Source of the DNA: Ephydatia muelleri
Taxonomy: Eukaryota > Porifera > Demospongiae > Spongillida > Spongillidae
NCBI GenBank assembly: GCA_013339895.1
Contig: JABACO010000002.1
Span: 14,405,426 to 14,469,425 of the forward strand
Direction of reading: 5' to 3'
DNA length: 64,000 bases
This document shows positions 25,752 to 38,288 of the stretch, piece after piece. The notes under the pieces are model-generated. The model searched no databases and was not told the DNA's origin. It saw nothing but the letters and a program-made list of their open reading frames with translations. Each line of letters starts with the position of its first letter. The first letter of the stretch is position 1. A program made the position numbers and the translations under genes.

Positions 25752-26389
25752 TGAGCATCCATTGGAATATGCACGCGAACGCACAAAATATGCACCAGCG
25801 CTATTTTGCACAGGTGTACGCACACACTCTCCCGATGATGTATGTTTTTTATGTAGCAGGGTCATTTGCTGTTTTTATAATTTGTTCTTTCACTTCCTCT
25901 TTTGTAACGCAATGTGTATCTGGTTTGTGTGTAAGATGTCAATGTATACTCTGTGTGAATCACAATTGTTTGTTTCAATGTTTCGCTATAATTTTACCTA
26001 ATAAGAGTGTCGAAATTACTGTATACTGAAACTATCACTATCTTTTCTGGAGATGTATTATTCAGTTCTAGTTCATTAATTATGCATTTCTGACGTTAAA
26101 TTGTATAATTGCGCGGCAATTGCTAATGAATTTGTACCTGATTTTTTACTTGCTATAGGGGTTCAACGATTCCAAAAACTCATTTTTTATTGGGACTGCC
26201 TATGAATTTTAAAAATGAGCTGTTTCTAATCAGCTAATTAGGTTCGCAAAATTAAGTTAACATTATAGCATGAAGATAATTCTATGTACAAATTTTAATG
26301 TTAGAACTAGATAATTCATTCATACACTGAAAAATGATGACATTTAAAAAGGTGGTTCATCGTCACGTGTCCAGATCTTACTTGTACAG

Positions 26390-28609
26390 CTACTTGTCCA
26401 TCTGTATTTGTTCCTTGTACGGTTCAGTTGATGTTTTCTGGCAATAATCCACCAACTGATGGCAGCCATAACTAATAGCTTTTGTGAGTCCACAGCACGT
26501 GGCGGCTCTCACAATATTGTTCAGACTCGGAGGTTGGAGAGGCATGTGAGAACCGACCTTCTCCAATAGCAGCTTTGCTTTCTTCCGGGCCTCAAGCCCC
26601 TCACTAATGTGCCATGGCAAGCAGATCAGGTAATCCAGTAAACCCTGCTTTATCAAAGTCTGTATTTCATCGTCTCTGCTCAGAATAATATGAAGACTAC
26701 AGACTCCAGCTTCAAGGCACAGCAGGTCTATTGGGCACAGTGATGCACGGCAAAGTGGACTGTACACCAATCTCACTGTGGGAATGTGTCCTGCCATGTA
26801 AATCCTCGAGTCTTTACCATCCACGTGTGAAGAAGACTGCAATCAACACTGTGGAGAAACCTAGTCAAGAAGAACTCAACTTGAGAGCTTAACTGTTTAG
26901 GTAAGAGCTGCTTTAGTCAATGCCAGTTGTGATATCACCATGACACCAAAGTACCTAGAAGTATAAGAAAAAAATCACATGCAGTTCAATGGTCACTATT
27001 CGAATCTCCAACACAACCTAAATAAACACTGCATTGATATTGAAAAAAAAAAATCATTTCTTAATCCCTAGCATTAGGTGAATATTTACCCAGTTGTACT
27101 GTACTGCATTGATTATTCGTAGCACGTGCACACACACACACACACACACACACACACCACACACACACACACACACACGCGCTCACACAACACAAACATG
27201 CTTACATGACAAGATCAGACTCAAGCTTTAAACAGAGCTCTGGGTCCATATCTTCTAATTGAATTGGGTAGTGAAGATGTCCTTTCTGGCACCTTCATCA
27301 AGGCACCAATGACATCTACGTTTGAGAGGTACTTGTGTGTGTAATGCATTGTATGAGAGATTCTCGAGGTAGCAGAAGACATTGATGTGCATAGATTGAG
27401 TGAAGGTTGGAGTTTCCAGACATCCAGTCAACTGCTTTATTACATTCTGGTTCGATACTATCTGAATTTGATGTTGTTCGTCTTCTGTTATTCTAATCAG
27501 AAGCAGGAAAAAGGTACCTCAAGAATGTTAATCAACAAATACATGCAATTAATAGGGTCGGTATCAATGCATGCCATTCTGAAAGTGGGTTTGATAGTGA
27601 TGAGGTGGTGGTGGTGGTGGGTTACATTATATGGAGAGTGATAGTAAATTATACCCCATTGCTTAAAATAGCTTATTTGCAACATGACTTGCTCGGTTAG
27701 GCTTTGGATGGCACCATACAGAACCTCTACCAGTACTATGAATTGCTGGCTTCTAGTAGTGTCAGGAAGGTTGAGATTTTGAGGAACGGCTATGTGTTTG
27801 GATGATATTGGAACTCGAAGGAAGGAACCAATAACATTATCCAAACTATTCACAACTTTGTATTTCAAGTGGTGGGGAAACACTATGTAGAGAGAGCCTA
27901 ATACGAATAGCACATGCGTCTCCAAATACTGGAGGTCAAGATGGCATATATTGTCCCATGTGTGTTTCAGCAATAACGAGTGAAGCGATGTGATCACATC
28001 CAGTCCTCCATTTTTGAGGATAAAGTCGGAGTTTGCGAGGAGCTTTTCGGATGGAAACAGTTGTCTGATGCACTGGTCTATATCTTTCACATGAAGTGAG
28101 TCAGAAATCGTTTTGCTAAACTCGGGTGAAATCTTGCCGGATGCCAACTGACTTTGCTCATTTTTGACAAACTCGAGGGCATTACGAAGTAGCGACATGA
28201 GATGAAAGGTGCATTCGACGTCAACAGTTGTCGTGTACACTAGTGTGATCTGATCTCCATCTTTCAACCTGTAGAAATCCAAGCTCTCGCCGTCCGCCAT
28301 TACAGTAGAGCCAAACGACAGCTTCTGATCGTAGACAGGCACTTGAAATTCTTCCTGGATAGCTAGTTTCAATGCCGCAACACTTTCGGGAAACTTTGTC
28401 GTGGTAAACGTGCGGTTGGTCGTTGTGTTGTGTGGAGCGCAGAGGAGCAGAACGTTAAAGCTGATGGTTTTGCTCTGTTCTGACAGACAGGGTCGTTTAC
28501 TATAATTGGCCTCACCACAACGCTCTTCACGCGCACCGCTCCAATCTTCTCCATCACTCCTTTTCGTTACCGTAGCATTCTTCACTTCCTTGGCTTTAAC
28601 ATTCTCCAT
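26390..28609 (-). pseudogene. UBL4: clade II UBL-ARM gene, disrupted
   Basis: Exons 27693-28609, 27206-27492 and 26390-26954 on the minus strand, with a GC donor after exon 1 as in UBL3. Exon 1 is fully open and gives the ubiquitin-like domain and first helices. Exon 2 has two single-base insertions relative to UBL6 (near 27270 and 27344). Exon 3 lacks one base near 26778 and two near 26902, and has a 9-base in-frame deletion near 26505. Unless these are sequencing errors, only the N-terminal half can be made. Element E2 starts 67 bp upstream of the ATG, and the CCACGCCC box (28628-28635, minus) lies between. It is convergent with R2. Confidence 0.75.
27129..27178. repeat. (CA)n in UBL4 intron 2
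   Basis: A short CA tract at the position of the long microsatellite of UBL3 and UBL6. Confidence 0.9.
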
Positions 28610-29132
28610 ACCAGTAGGTAGATCTATGGGCGTGGTTCAGATGCCAGATCAATAATTTTAATTACAACCGTATCTGAACCTGCAGCAGGTTCAATATAGG
28701 ATTGATTGAGGAATGATGAATGTCATAAAAATTTTTAAATCGCGTCGGGAGGGGCAACGGAGAAACGGATCACTTATCTCGTTTCAGCAATCGAACGACA
28801 ACACCAAGATCTACGTTTTCATGCTAGTTTCATGTCTTTAAACTATGCGCTTCCAGACAAACAAAGAACCTGCTTCTCGTGCCCATTCCCAAAAAAATTG
28901 TTCATAGTCGTCGTCGTCTTCTTCTTCTTTAGGAAGGTATAACTCGAGCTACGAACGGTTTTAAAGAACGACAATAGTACCAATCTTATCAGAATTTACC
29001 GGCACGTTATCCTAGCATGTCATTTGGACATATATCACATCTAGAAAGAAACTACAACGGGAAATACCTTATTTGGTTGCAAGTTCTATGGTCATCTAGC
29101 AAGTTCTAAATAAAATGTATAATTTTAGGGAG

Positions 29133-29140
29133 TATAAATA
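29133..29140 (+). promoter_or_regulatory. TATA box of E2
   Basis: tataaata within gggagtataaatactcc, 83 bp before the MPSRN start. Conserved with E1 and E3. Confidence 0.6.
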
Positions 29141-29453
29141 CTCCAACAGGCACTGAATTTATTTGGTGTTCCTATCGCAGTTTAGTCGTTACTTACTTTG
29201 GCTTGAAGTTGTGTTTCTAAAAATGCCTTCGCGTAATCAAAAGAAGAGATCTAAGCAACGAGCGGAATACCTCCAAAAACGAGAAGATATTTTATCACAA
29301 GAGAACAAGGCTAAAGCCCGAGCGCGCTACAAGGCCGACCCTGAAAAGAAGAAGGCCTCTGTACGCGACACCTACAAGGCCGACCCAGAAAAGAAGAAGG
29401 CCTCTGTACGCGACACCTACAACGCAAATGCTGTATCTAAGCGTGCTGCTAAA

Positions 29454-29730
29454 AGGCAGCGATATCAAGAGGGCGTCGAGGAGAACCGTGCTGCTAAAAG
29501 GCAGCGATATCAAGAGGGCGTCGAGGAGAACCGTGCTGCTAAAAGGCAGCGATATCAAGAGGGCGTCGAGGAGAACCGTGCTGCTAAAAGGCATGCAGCG
29601 ATATCAAGAGGGCGTCGAGGAGAACCGTGCTGCTAAAAGGCAGCGATATCAAGAGGGCGTCGAGGAGAACCGTGCTGCTAAAAGGCAGCGATATCAAAGA
29701 GGGCGTCGAGGAGAACCGTGCTGCTAATAG
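29454..29730 (+). repeat. 45-bp coding minisatellite of E2
   Basis: About six tandem units of gctaaaaggcagcgatatcaag plus gagggcgtcgaggagaaccgt, each encoding a basic 15-residue repeat. The units are almost identical, so expansion is recent. Confidence 0.9.
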
Positions 29731-30066
29731 GCGGATATACAGGGGCAATTCAGCTACCATTAAGGCAGCTAGAAGGAGTCGGTATTGGAAGGGTCGTAGA
29801 ACTACCACTACCACCCAAAGGTATGTTATAAATAGCATGCTGTATGTAGCATTTAAAGTCTAAGGGCTGCTTTCTTACGTGCTAATGCAAGTTGCTCTTG
29901 GCTTCCTGTCATGCATACATTAACACATTTCCTGTACGCTTGCATGCATATTATCAGATGTACAGTAAGGCTTCCCAGTTCCCTGGTAAAGGTCAATGTT
30001 TGTACAAAAGGTTATTTGTGCATGCATCTGTGTCTGTTACATTGTACATTAGTTATCTGATGTGAC

Positions 30067-30068
<2 letters not shown>

Positions 30069-30124
<56 letters not shown>
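30069..30124. repeat. (CA)n in the E2 intron
   Basis: Uninterrupted CA dinucleotide of about 55 bp. Confidence 0.95.
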
Positions 30125-30126
<2 letters not shown>

Positions 30127-30435
30127 CACCCCTCCCCCTCAGTATGTGATGGCATGCATGAAAAAGCGACCAATCAGTGAATGGACGGATGAAATTAGAA
30201 CAATAGAATTATAGCACAGCTAGAAAATGTGGCTGTGCATGTATACTGGTATAAACCAACGACCCGTAGAACAGCACATTTCTCTCTTGAAAAAAATTCA
30301 AAGGTAAATACTAAAGTTGTTTCAATACTCTGTCTGTCACGTAGATGGCTGAAGAAGTCGGGAAAGAATTTTTTGATGACTCTGAAGGAGAGGAGGTCGA
30401 GTAAGCACATACATCCTCCTTCATCACAACTTCTG

Positions 30436-30660
30436 CCCCCGCCAGCGCTAGCCTCACCACCAGCAGCAGCGCTGCCCCGCCAGCGCTAGCCCCACCGCCA
30501 GCAGCAGCGCTGGCCCTCGCCAGCGCTAGCCCCACCGCCAGCAGCAGCGCTGCCCCCGCCAGCGCTAGCCCCACCACCAGCAGCAGCGCTGCCCCCCGCC
30601 AATGCTAGCCCCACCATCATCAGCAGCGCTGCCCCCGCCAGCGCTAGCCCCACCGCTAGC
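30436..30660 (+). repeat. 39-bp Pro/Ala-coding minisatellite of E2
   Basis: Five to six units of about 39 bp beginning agcgctagccccacc and continuing gccagcagcagcgctgc. In one frame it gives a 13-residue Ala/Leu/Pro repeat. Unit length varies by one base, so frame is lost between units. E1, E3 and E4 have related but less regular sequence. Confidence 0.85.
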
Positions 30661-30890
30661 CCCATCACCATGGCCAGCAGCAGCGCTGCCCCCCCCAGAG
30701 CTAGTCCCACCACCACCAGCAGCGCCCCTCCCACCGCCAGTACCAGTTCTGCCCCCGCCACTGCTCCCCCCAATGCTGCCCCTGCCTTTTTTCCTGCCCC
30801 CGCCACCCGCATGGCCATACCCAAGGCGGGGGAGGAGAAGAGGAAGAGGAGGGAGAAGAGGCCGAGGAGGCGGCAAAATAATTAATTATA

Positions 30891-30905
30891 TTAAAAACAA
30901 TTATA

Positions 30906-30944
<39 letters not shown>

Positions 30945-33083
30945 CTATGATCACCACTGTGGTATGGTATTGTGGTTAGTAATCATAATTGAAGAAGCCA
31001 GCTGTTTAACATTTACAGGGCCCAGTCAGCTTGTATGGGGAAACTTTAGAGAGATAAGAAAGTGGAGTGGTTGGGCAGTGCATTTCTTTGTGTCCTACAG
31101 TAAAATATATTTAGAATTACATGTATTCGTGTGTGTGTGTGTGTTGCATGTAGTGTGATACTATATTCTTGAAATGATATGCGTTTGTATGTATCTTTTT
31201 GTTATGTAAACTAAACTTACAACGCATGCTTTTCATATGTACATAAACAGACGTATACATCATACATACACACACAAGCTAAGCTTTTAAAACTGTTGGA
31301 CGAATGCTGTCACGTTCACGCAATGCACTTTGATGGCCCATCCCTCCCTCGCCTTCTCCCCAGCCACTGAGGTGTTGCCCTTTGTTGGTTTGATTGACCA
31401 CCTCTTGGGGAGGCAATGTGGCGTGGAGCAATTAGAGTGATGAAGGGTGAAGATAAGGGGGAGGTTGTATTGGAAGCTACTGGACACTGTGTGGTTGTTG
31501 GGAAGGAGGAGAAGGTGGGGAGGTTAGGGAGATATGGAGGGCTTGGGGGAGGAGTGGGGAGGTTACAGTGTAGGGAGATTATGGAGGGGATTGGAGGGAG
31601 GATGGTGGGGAGGTACAGGTAGGGAGATTATGGGGGGATTGGGAGGGAGGAGGTGGGGAAGGTAGGGAGGTTGACAGAGGAGATTGGGAGGAAGGGAGGG
31701 GAGGTGGATCCTAATGAACATGATTTGAAACAGGGAAATCATTTTGTGTCTGAATACAGAAGTGAGGGGAAGGATAGGATAGGGTCATGTTTTGGGAGCG
31801 GGAGGATTGGTCGGTGGTGAGTGAGAGTTGGTTGGAGGGAGGATGAGATGGGGAAGGGAGGGGGAGATGAGGGGAGATGGGGAGAGGGAGGGGGGAGGGA
31901 GAGGGGATGAGGTGGTGGAGGGAGGGAGGTAGAGGGAGGATGAGGGGAGGGAGGGATGATGTGGGAGAGAGGGGAGGGAAGGGTGTGCTGACTGAACAGT
32001 GGAGTATTTTTGGCAGGGGGCAGAGATTCTTGTCAATAGAGGGGGTGGTCAGATATGGGGCAGTATTGGCATGATGTGAATGATGAGAGGGATGCTTTGT
32101 ACCCTATAGGGCAAGGCTTGGCTGCATGCCTACACACCATGTATAGTTTATACATCCTGTGTATGTGAATCTGCACTATTAACACTATGCATGGACACTG
32201 TGCGTGCACGCACACACCACACACACACACATCACATGTGCACACACACACACACACACTTGCACACACACATACGCACACACACACATGCACACACACA
32301 TGCACACACACATGCACACACACCACCACACATGCACATGCATGTACACACACACTGTACATGTTCACGTACATATGCACTCGTGCATGCACACACCATG
32401 CACACGCACACGCACACATACATACGCAGGCACACGACTCACACGCATGCACATTGTACACACGACACACAGATGCACACATACACTCACACACATACAC
32501 GCAATGGAGGGGCATGCTGGAAGAGTACATTTACCCTTATTGTGGGGACAATGCTATGGCCTGCTTGCGTGGTGTTATGGGTGATTTACATGTACATATA
32601 TGACCACCAGAGATGTGCATAGCAACACACGTCGTCCTGCATAGCAACCAGATCGCTGCTGGTTCTCCTGATCTTGGCTAAGGGCACATGTGTCTAGGGT
32701 GCTTTTGGTTGGCTGATTACCATTACATCATATCGGGCAACACAGCTATCGCCAATTGACCGAGACTGGGTACCTCATACCTCACTAGGGAGGACTGGGT
32801 ACTTGTACCTCAGTATATCCTGTGTGTATCCATGGCTTCCTTGGGTTCAAAGGTGATATGGTAGATCACCTGTTCACAGATATGTTGTTGCAAATATCAT
32901 TTTGCTGATAGGTAATCTTTCATAATACATTCAGACTTCCAGTATGTCCATCTCTCCACCCTTCGATTATTAGCCATTTATAGTCTCCATGGTAACATTC
33001 TCCCTATTGGCACTGTCTGTATTCTTTTTTATTGTTTACCTCTTGGCTGTCTTTGCTCTGTACTACTTACATGTACGTTGTAG
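30891..33083. other. Simple-repeat-rich region upstream of the R3 LIM exon
   Basis: Holds CA repeats (30910-30940, 32215-32330), GGGGA-rich sequence (31500-31990) and CACATGCA-type cryptic repeats to 32500. It should contain the 5' exons of R3. I searched for the first half of a LIM domain (C-x-x-C … W-H … C) and found none that convinces. No other gene is seen. Confidence 0.5.
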
Positions 33084-33193
33084 ACTCCAGGTTTCTACAC
33101 GATGAATGCCAGTGTGTGTGTAGATGTTGTGTGCACATGTACAGTGTACTGCATTCGTGGAGTGTATACACATGCTTGCATGTGTGTGTGTGT

Positions 33194-33245
<52 letters not shown>

Positions 33246-34044
33246 TGTGTGTGCATGTGTGTGTGCATCCATATCATCAGGTCTTCATCTTCCCATAGCA
33301 TTGTAAGAAACCATTCTGCAACAACTGCTATAAGTTGCTGTACGGACCAGAAGGTACTAAGCTTCTGGAGTCCAAGGAAGAACAACAAGAATTCAACCTC
33401 AGCCCTGAACTGATGGCACGATCGTAAGCAGGGGGGAAGGGGGGGGGGGGGGGGGGATGGAGAGTGGGCGTGGCAACCAGCAGGGGGATGTATGGTGGGA
33501 GTTGGTGTGGCATTGAGCAGGAGTGGATGTGTGATGGCAAAATACAAGCGAAACGTGAAAATTGGTAGTGTTTTAAGAGTAACAACACACGACCAACACT
33601 CTGGACACCATAAAGTGGGGATTTATAATGATCTAAGGCTTAGCCAGTTCTAGGTTATAAACAGGACCAGGACTGGTTTGATAACTGCTCTCTCTCCCCA
33701 TGGTCACCTGCTTCCTTTAGCACTACATGCAGGCCTTGGCATGCCATCCTTGCCCCATTAACACCTGTTGGTGTCAGGCAAGACATCCTCTCATGATAGC
33801 TAACCCCTCATTAATAGCTGTTAATAGTAAGACCCTTCATTAATAGTTATTAACCTTCATTAATAGCTAATTAACCTTCATTAATAGCCTGGGCCTTGCT
33901 TTAAAAAAATCGCTACTTGTGGTTTATCTCTCCCAACCAGACAAGATGTTTGTTCAAAGTTAAGGAGTATAATATCAGCAAGGAAAACGCCAGAGAAAGG
34001 ATCAAGTGTAGAGAGGTATGTTGTGTGTGTGTGTGTGTGTGTGT

Positions 34045-34081
<37 letters not shown>

Positions 34082-37000
34082 CCGGTGTGTCTTGTGTGTT
34101 TCTGCATTTATGTATGTACATGTATTTATACACGTGTGTGTACATTTTTAATGCATTGTGTGCAGGTAGCACATATTGTGTAGTGTACATGTACATGTAA
34201 AGAGTTCATTCAATGGAGATTGTCTGTCGTATACAGTAGCGTTTTCTGTGTTCATGTTAAATGTGTAGAGCACTGTATGTGTGTGAGATATGTGCCGTGT
34301 ACAGTGGTTGCTATGGGGATACAGTATCTAATGTATCACTCATTATGCACCTGTGATATACTTTTTCTCTTCCCTCCTCCCATCCCCTTGCTTCCTCTAC
34401 CCTCTCCTTTTCTTTCCCTCCCTTCTTCCCCTCCCCTTTACCTCCATTCCCCTCCCTTCCCCTCCCCTTTACCTCAATTCCCCTCCCTCCCCTCCCTCCC
34501 TTCCCCTCCCTCCCTTCCCCTCCCTCCCTTCCTTCCTCCCCTCCTCCCTTCCCCTCCCTCCCTTCCCCTCCCTCCCTTCCCCTCTCTCTCTTCCCCTCTC
34601 TCTCTTCCCCTCTCCCTCCTCTCTCCCTTCCCCTCTCCTCCCTTCCCCCCCTCTCTTCCCATCCCTTCCCTCCCTTCCCCTCCCTCCCATCCCCTCCTCC
34701 CTCCCTTCCCCTTTTCTCTCCCTCCTCCCCCCTTCCAGGTTGATGGTGATCTTATGCTTGAAGGCATGATCAGCCTCTACTGGGGTCTCAAGAACCCCAT
34801 AGTGCTGGCCCCGGGGGCCATCTACGCCAAACAGAAGATGCAGTACCGGGACTCGGTCTACGAGTTCATTCGCTCCGAAGACGCCACCTACCTCCAGATC
34901 CTCTGACCAGGCCACCAAGAGGAGGGACCTCTCCGACATGGAGGTCAAGTGGCTCAAGGAGATCACCGACAGCATCAGGGAGAACCCCGTGGCGGAGGAA
35001 AAGGAGGAGGAAGGGGGTGGCCCCCGGGGGGGGGGCGGAAAATCCCCGCAGGGACGCAGAGCTGATGGACAACGCGGTGAAGGTGGACACGATCAAGAGG
35101 GGGCAGCTCCTCGACCAGTACAAGTCCCTGGACCCGAAGGACTTTGAGTCGGGTCTGGACGCGAGTAGCAGCAGCAATGGGGGGGAGGTGGTGAGGAGGA
35201 CCCTGGGGAGCATGAGGCCGCGCTCCAACACCCAGGTGAGGAAGCGCTCCGCCTCCTTCAGGAAGGTCTCCAAGCAGAAGAAGATGGAGGAGTCCAAGCT
35301 CAACAAGGTGAGGCGGTCTGGGGACGATGACATATTATGGCTGCAGTAATGATGTATTAATTGAATGATTGCAACGAATAGTGTGTTAGTCTATTTTGTT
35401 GCAAGAACGGGCTGTCAGACAATACGAGCCACATATGCCAGAACACACATCAATGTGCATAAGTCTCAGTTGTATGTCATTGCATTGGACCTTCACCAAT
35501 TGCTATTTTAGTGTCTGTTCGTAAAGTGATCATTGTCATGATTAGGGCTTTTCCATACTGGGTGTCATTTGTGGCTTAGTCACATGATATGCTGGCTTAG
35601 TCACATGATCATGCGGCTTAGTCACATGATCATGCTGGCTTAGTCACATGATCATGCTGGCTTAGTCACATGATCATGCTGGATTAGTCACATGATCATG
35701 CTGGCTTAGTCACATGATCATGCTGGCTTAGTCACATGATCATGCTGGTTTAGTCACATGATCATGCTGCTTAGTCACAGATCACGCTGGGTTAGTTGTA
35801 TGGTCATGCTGGCTTAGTTGTATGGTCTTGCTGGCTTAGATATACGGTCATGCTGGCTTAGTCACATGGGTTAGTCACATGATCATATTTCTCTCCTGCA
35901 CATCATCACATAGCACAAACGTTCACGCCCCCACATGGTACTCCCCCCAACCTAAGGGTGACCAACACCATGTCATCTAACGAAGTCATAGGGATGCTCC
36001 TGCAGAAGTACAATGTAAGCCTGTGTGTGTGCGTGTGTGTGTGTGTGTGTGTGTGGATATGCATAAGTGTATGTTGGTGGCATATGGTGTGCTTGAGTAC
36101 ATATAGTGATCTGTGCCTTGTCTGTGATCACATTTCTCACTGCATCTCACCTTTACATTGTGGCTACATGCATTGTGGCTACATCATCACCTTTACATCC
36201 TGGCTACGTCATCACCATCACTATGGACTCCACATGATCTACACATTACCAAAAACCATCTCATTTTATGCGACACCTGAGAAGTCAAGTGTGTTTTCTT
36301 CTCCTCTTCATTCCAGGAGGAAAGAGAAAAAAAAAACGAAACCCAAAAGCAGAAAGAGAAAAGAAAAGACCGGAAGGCCTCAACGAAAGAAAGAAGAAAA
36401 GAAAGATTACCTCCCCAAAGACGAAGATAGAGAACGAAGGCTCTCCCGAAAGAGAGAAGACTCAGAATCGAAGCAGCCCTCCCCTCTCTCTCCCACCCCT
36501 CCCTCATCTCCCCCCAATCTCCTTATCCTCCCTCCTCCTCCCTCCCTCCTCCTCTCCTGCCCTCCTCATCTCTCTCACTTCCTCCTCTCTCTTCCTCCCC
36601 TCCCTCCTCCCCCTCCTTCAGGTTGAGAACAGATCCATCAGAACTTCAATTGTGTGTGAGGCGGGATACAGGTGTCATGGAGCCCTTCAGAGAAGAGGAT
36701 GTGCCCCTCATGGTGCGCCTCAGGTTGGGACCAAGTGAGGACATTGCCAAAATATTCGTGCTGGAGGCCAGCGAAGCCAGACTGCTGGAAGTCACGGAGG
36801 AGGTGTGGTAAAAAAAGAGAGGGGTGGAGTGAGGGTGCAATGTGTGTAGAGTTGGAAGTAAAAGTATTGAGAGGTCAGGTGGTGTGCTTGTATTGGAAGT
36901 AGGCTGTCACAAAGAGGGTGAGGGTATTTCACAGCATGCAAAAGAAATACCAAAATAGCACAAACTTGCAATTGATGTAGGTTAAGAAGAGGTATTTGGT

Positions 37001-38288
37001 CAGATCTAATGGTATGTTAGAAGAGGATCAGTTTCATTCAATACCACCATATCACACAAAGTGAAAGAAAATACATGTACGCAGATACATTCAGTATTGG
37101 TGTTTAGAGACTTTTATTTTTCACATTGGGCATGCCTAGAGTGTATCTTATTATTAAGGATTTGTGTTGCATTTATTTTGATGCCTTCCAAACATCATCG
37201 GTTAGCTGTATGTTAGCATGTGAATAATTATGTACAGTGTTTATATCGCATACCTCGTGATTGCATAGGATTATGTAATTACTGCTTCCCCTGATTCAGA
37301 CGGCTAACTGGATGAAATTCTCGGAAGCAGAACTGAATATTTTTATTAAGAAGTTCAATGAAGAGGAGGAGAAGGAGACGAAGAAAATTGTGGAAAGGTG
37401 AGTTGTGGGAGTGTGCTATGACCTTTTGCAATGACATCATGTGGAAAGTATAGTCATGTCATGCACGAAATGGCCACTCCATCCCATATGGATTTCGGAT
37501 GCTGAAGTCAAAGCTGGCCCATGCACGTATTCTAAACTGGTCCCCCTCTTGTATTGGTCCTAACCTTTGAGACAGTTTTTTTTTTTCCCTGTACAAATTG
37601 GTCTCCAGGCATTACTTCAATACAAGGACAGATTTTTGTCAGAGGGGACCAATTGCGATGGCTACAACTGGTTCTAGGAGACTTTCAAACATGGTTTGGG
37701 TTGGTCGAATTTGGGGTTGAGGAAGGGGGGGGGGGGGGGGATTGACATTGCCTAAATGTATTGTGGTGTGACCTCCACAAGGTGTAAATCAAAACAGTTC
37801 ATGAAGAGAGAAAATAAGTGTGGCCACACTATATTGCTAGCTAAAGTATGATGGTTATGGCTTTGGAAAAGGTCTTTTTGTACTTTCATTCATCTCAATG
37901 TTATGATAAGTCACGAGTAACTTGTATTTAGATTGCTGACATGTGTTCATTAACTGGGGAACAGCCTGTTGTTTATTGTTGTCTGGTGGAAAATGCTTGT
38001 TACTATAGCAGCCAGTGATTCTTGTGAACTGTTGAAGGATTATTGTGACTTCTCATTCTCCAGAGTTTTCCTAATCTATTGTTATTGTTTTCTTGCATCA
38101 CTTTGATTGTTGTTGTGTATTTTGTAATGCAGACCTTTTTATGTTCTGTAAGCACACTGCCTTTGTTCTGTTCCTCTAGATTCAAGCCATGGAGAACAGC
38201 TATACGGCAGGAGCAAGAGAACATCAAACAAAATGGAAATGGACATCGGAAAAGTCGGACAGGTTCTTGGATTGAGACAGATGTCTGA
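33084..38288 (+). CDS. RASSF: R3: RASSF gene with LIM half-domain, most complete copy
   Basis: Exons: 33084-33113 (tentative; PGFYTMNAS), 33299-33423 (HCKKPFCNNCYKLLYGPEG, second zinc site of a LIM domain), 33941-34015 (CLFKVKEYNISKENARERIK), 34739-35307 (DGDLMLEGMISLYWGLKNPI and linker), 35914-36014 and 36622-36802 (RA), 37300-37397 and 38180-38288 (SARAH). LIM-RA-SARAH is the layout of Drosophila Rassf, while vertebrate RASSF2/4/6 lack LIM, so this fits an invertebrate member: a scaffold linking Ras-type GTPases to Hippo kinases. The LIM exon ends in a phase that does not match the next exon; the 34739 exon and the start of the 36622 exon carry indels. Sequencing error or decay are both possible. 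It is convergent with UBL5. Confidence 0.75.
33182..33258. repeat. (TG)n beside the R3 LIM exon
   Basis: About 75 bp of TG between the tentative PGFYTMNAS exon and the LIM exon. A second TG tract follows the next exon at 34022-34080. Confidence 0.95.
34370..34738 (+). repeat. (CCCTCC)n tract before the R3 34739 exon
   Basis: About 370 bp of pure pyrimidine ending ccttccag. Counterpart of 22174-22460 and 48850-49242. Confidence 0.9.
35560..35890. repeat. 22-bp minisatellite in R3 intron
   Basis: About 15 copies of the ttagtcacatgatcatgctggc unit, with a few diverged ones (tatggtcatg) near the right end. Confidence 0.9.

Larger units (their letters stand above)
28676..30890 (+). mobile_element. 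E2: repeat element, second 15-residue repeat expanded
   Basis: Starts with the hairpin gaacctgcagcaggttc (28676-28692), at the same point in the UBL upstream region as E3. TATA box 29133-29140; ATG 29223; exon 1 to 29820 (donor gtatgt). The protein begins MPSRNQKKRSKQRAEYLQKR and has two YKADPEKKKASVRDT units and about six YQEGVEENRAAKRQR units, each 45 bp. Exon 2 starts at 30345 (MAEEVGKEFFDDSEGE) and leads into a Pro/Ala repeat region and a basic tail. The frame is interrupted. It lacks the M-type 3' palindrome, so it is truncated. It is divergent from UBL4. Confidence 0.6.

Noticed and set aside
31416-31622. Gly/Val-rich frames in GGGGA sequence upstream of R3
   Set aside because: Simple-sequence translation with no splice context or conservation.
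32880-32913. Mini-exon between cag and gtaatc reading ICCCKYHFADR, as the missing part of the R3 LIM domain
   Set aside because: Phase does not fit the following exon and the Cys/His spacing is wrong for the first LIM zinc site.
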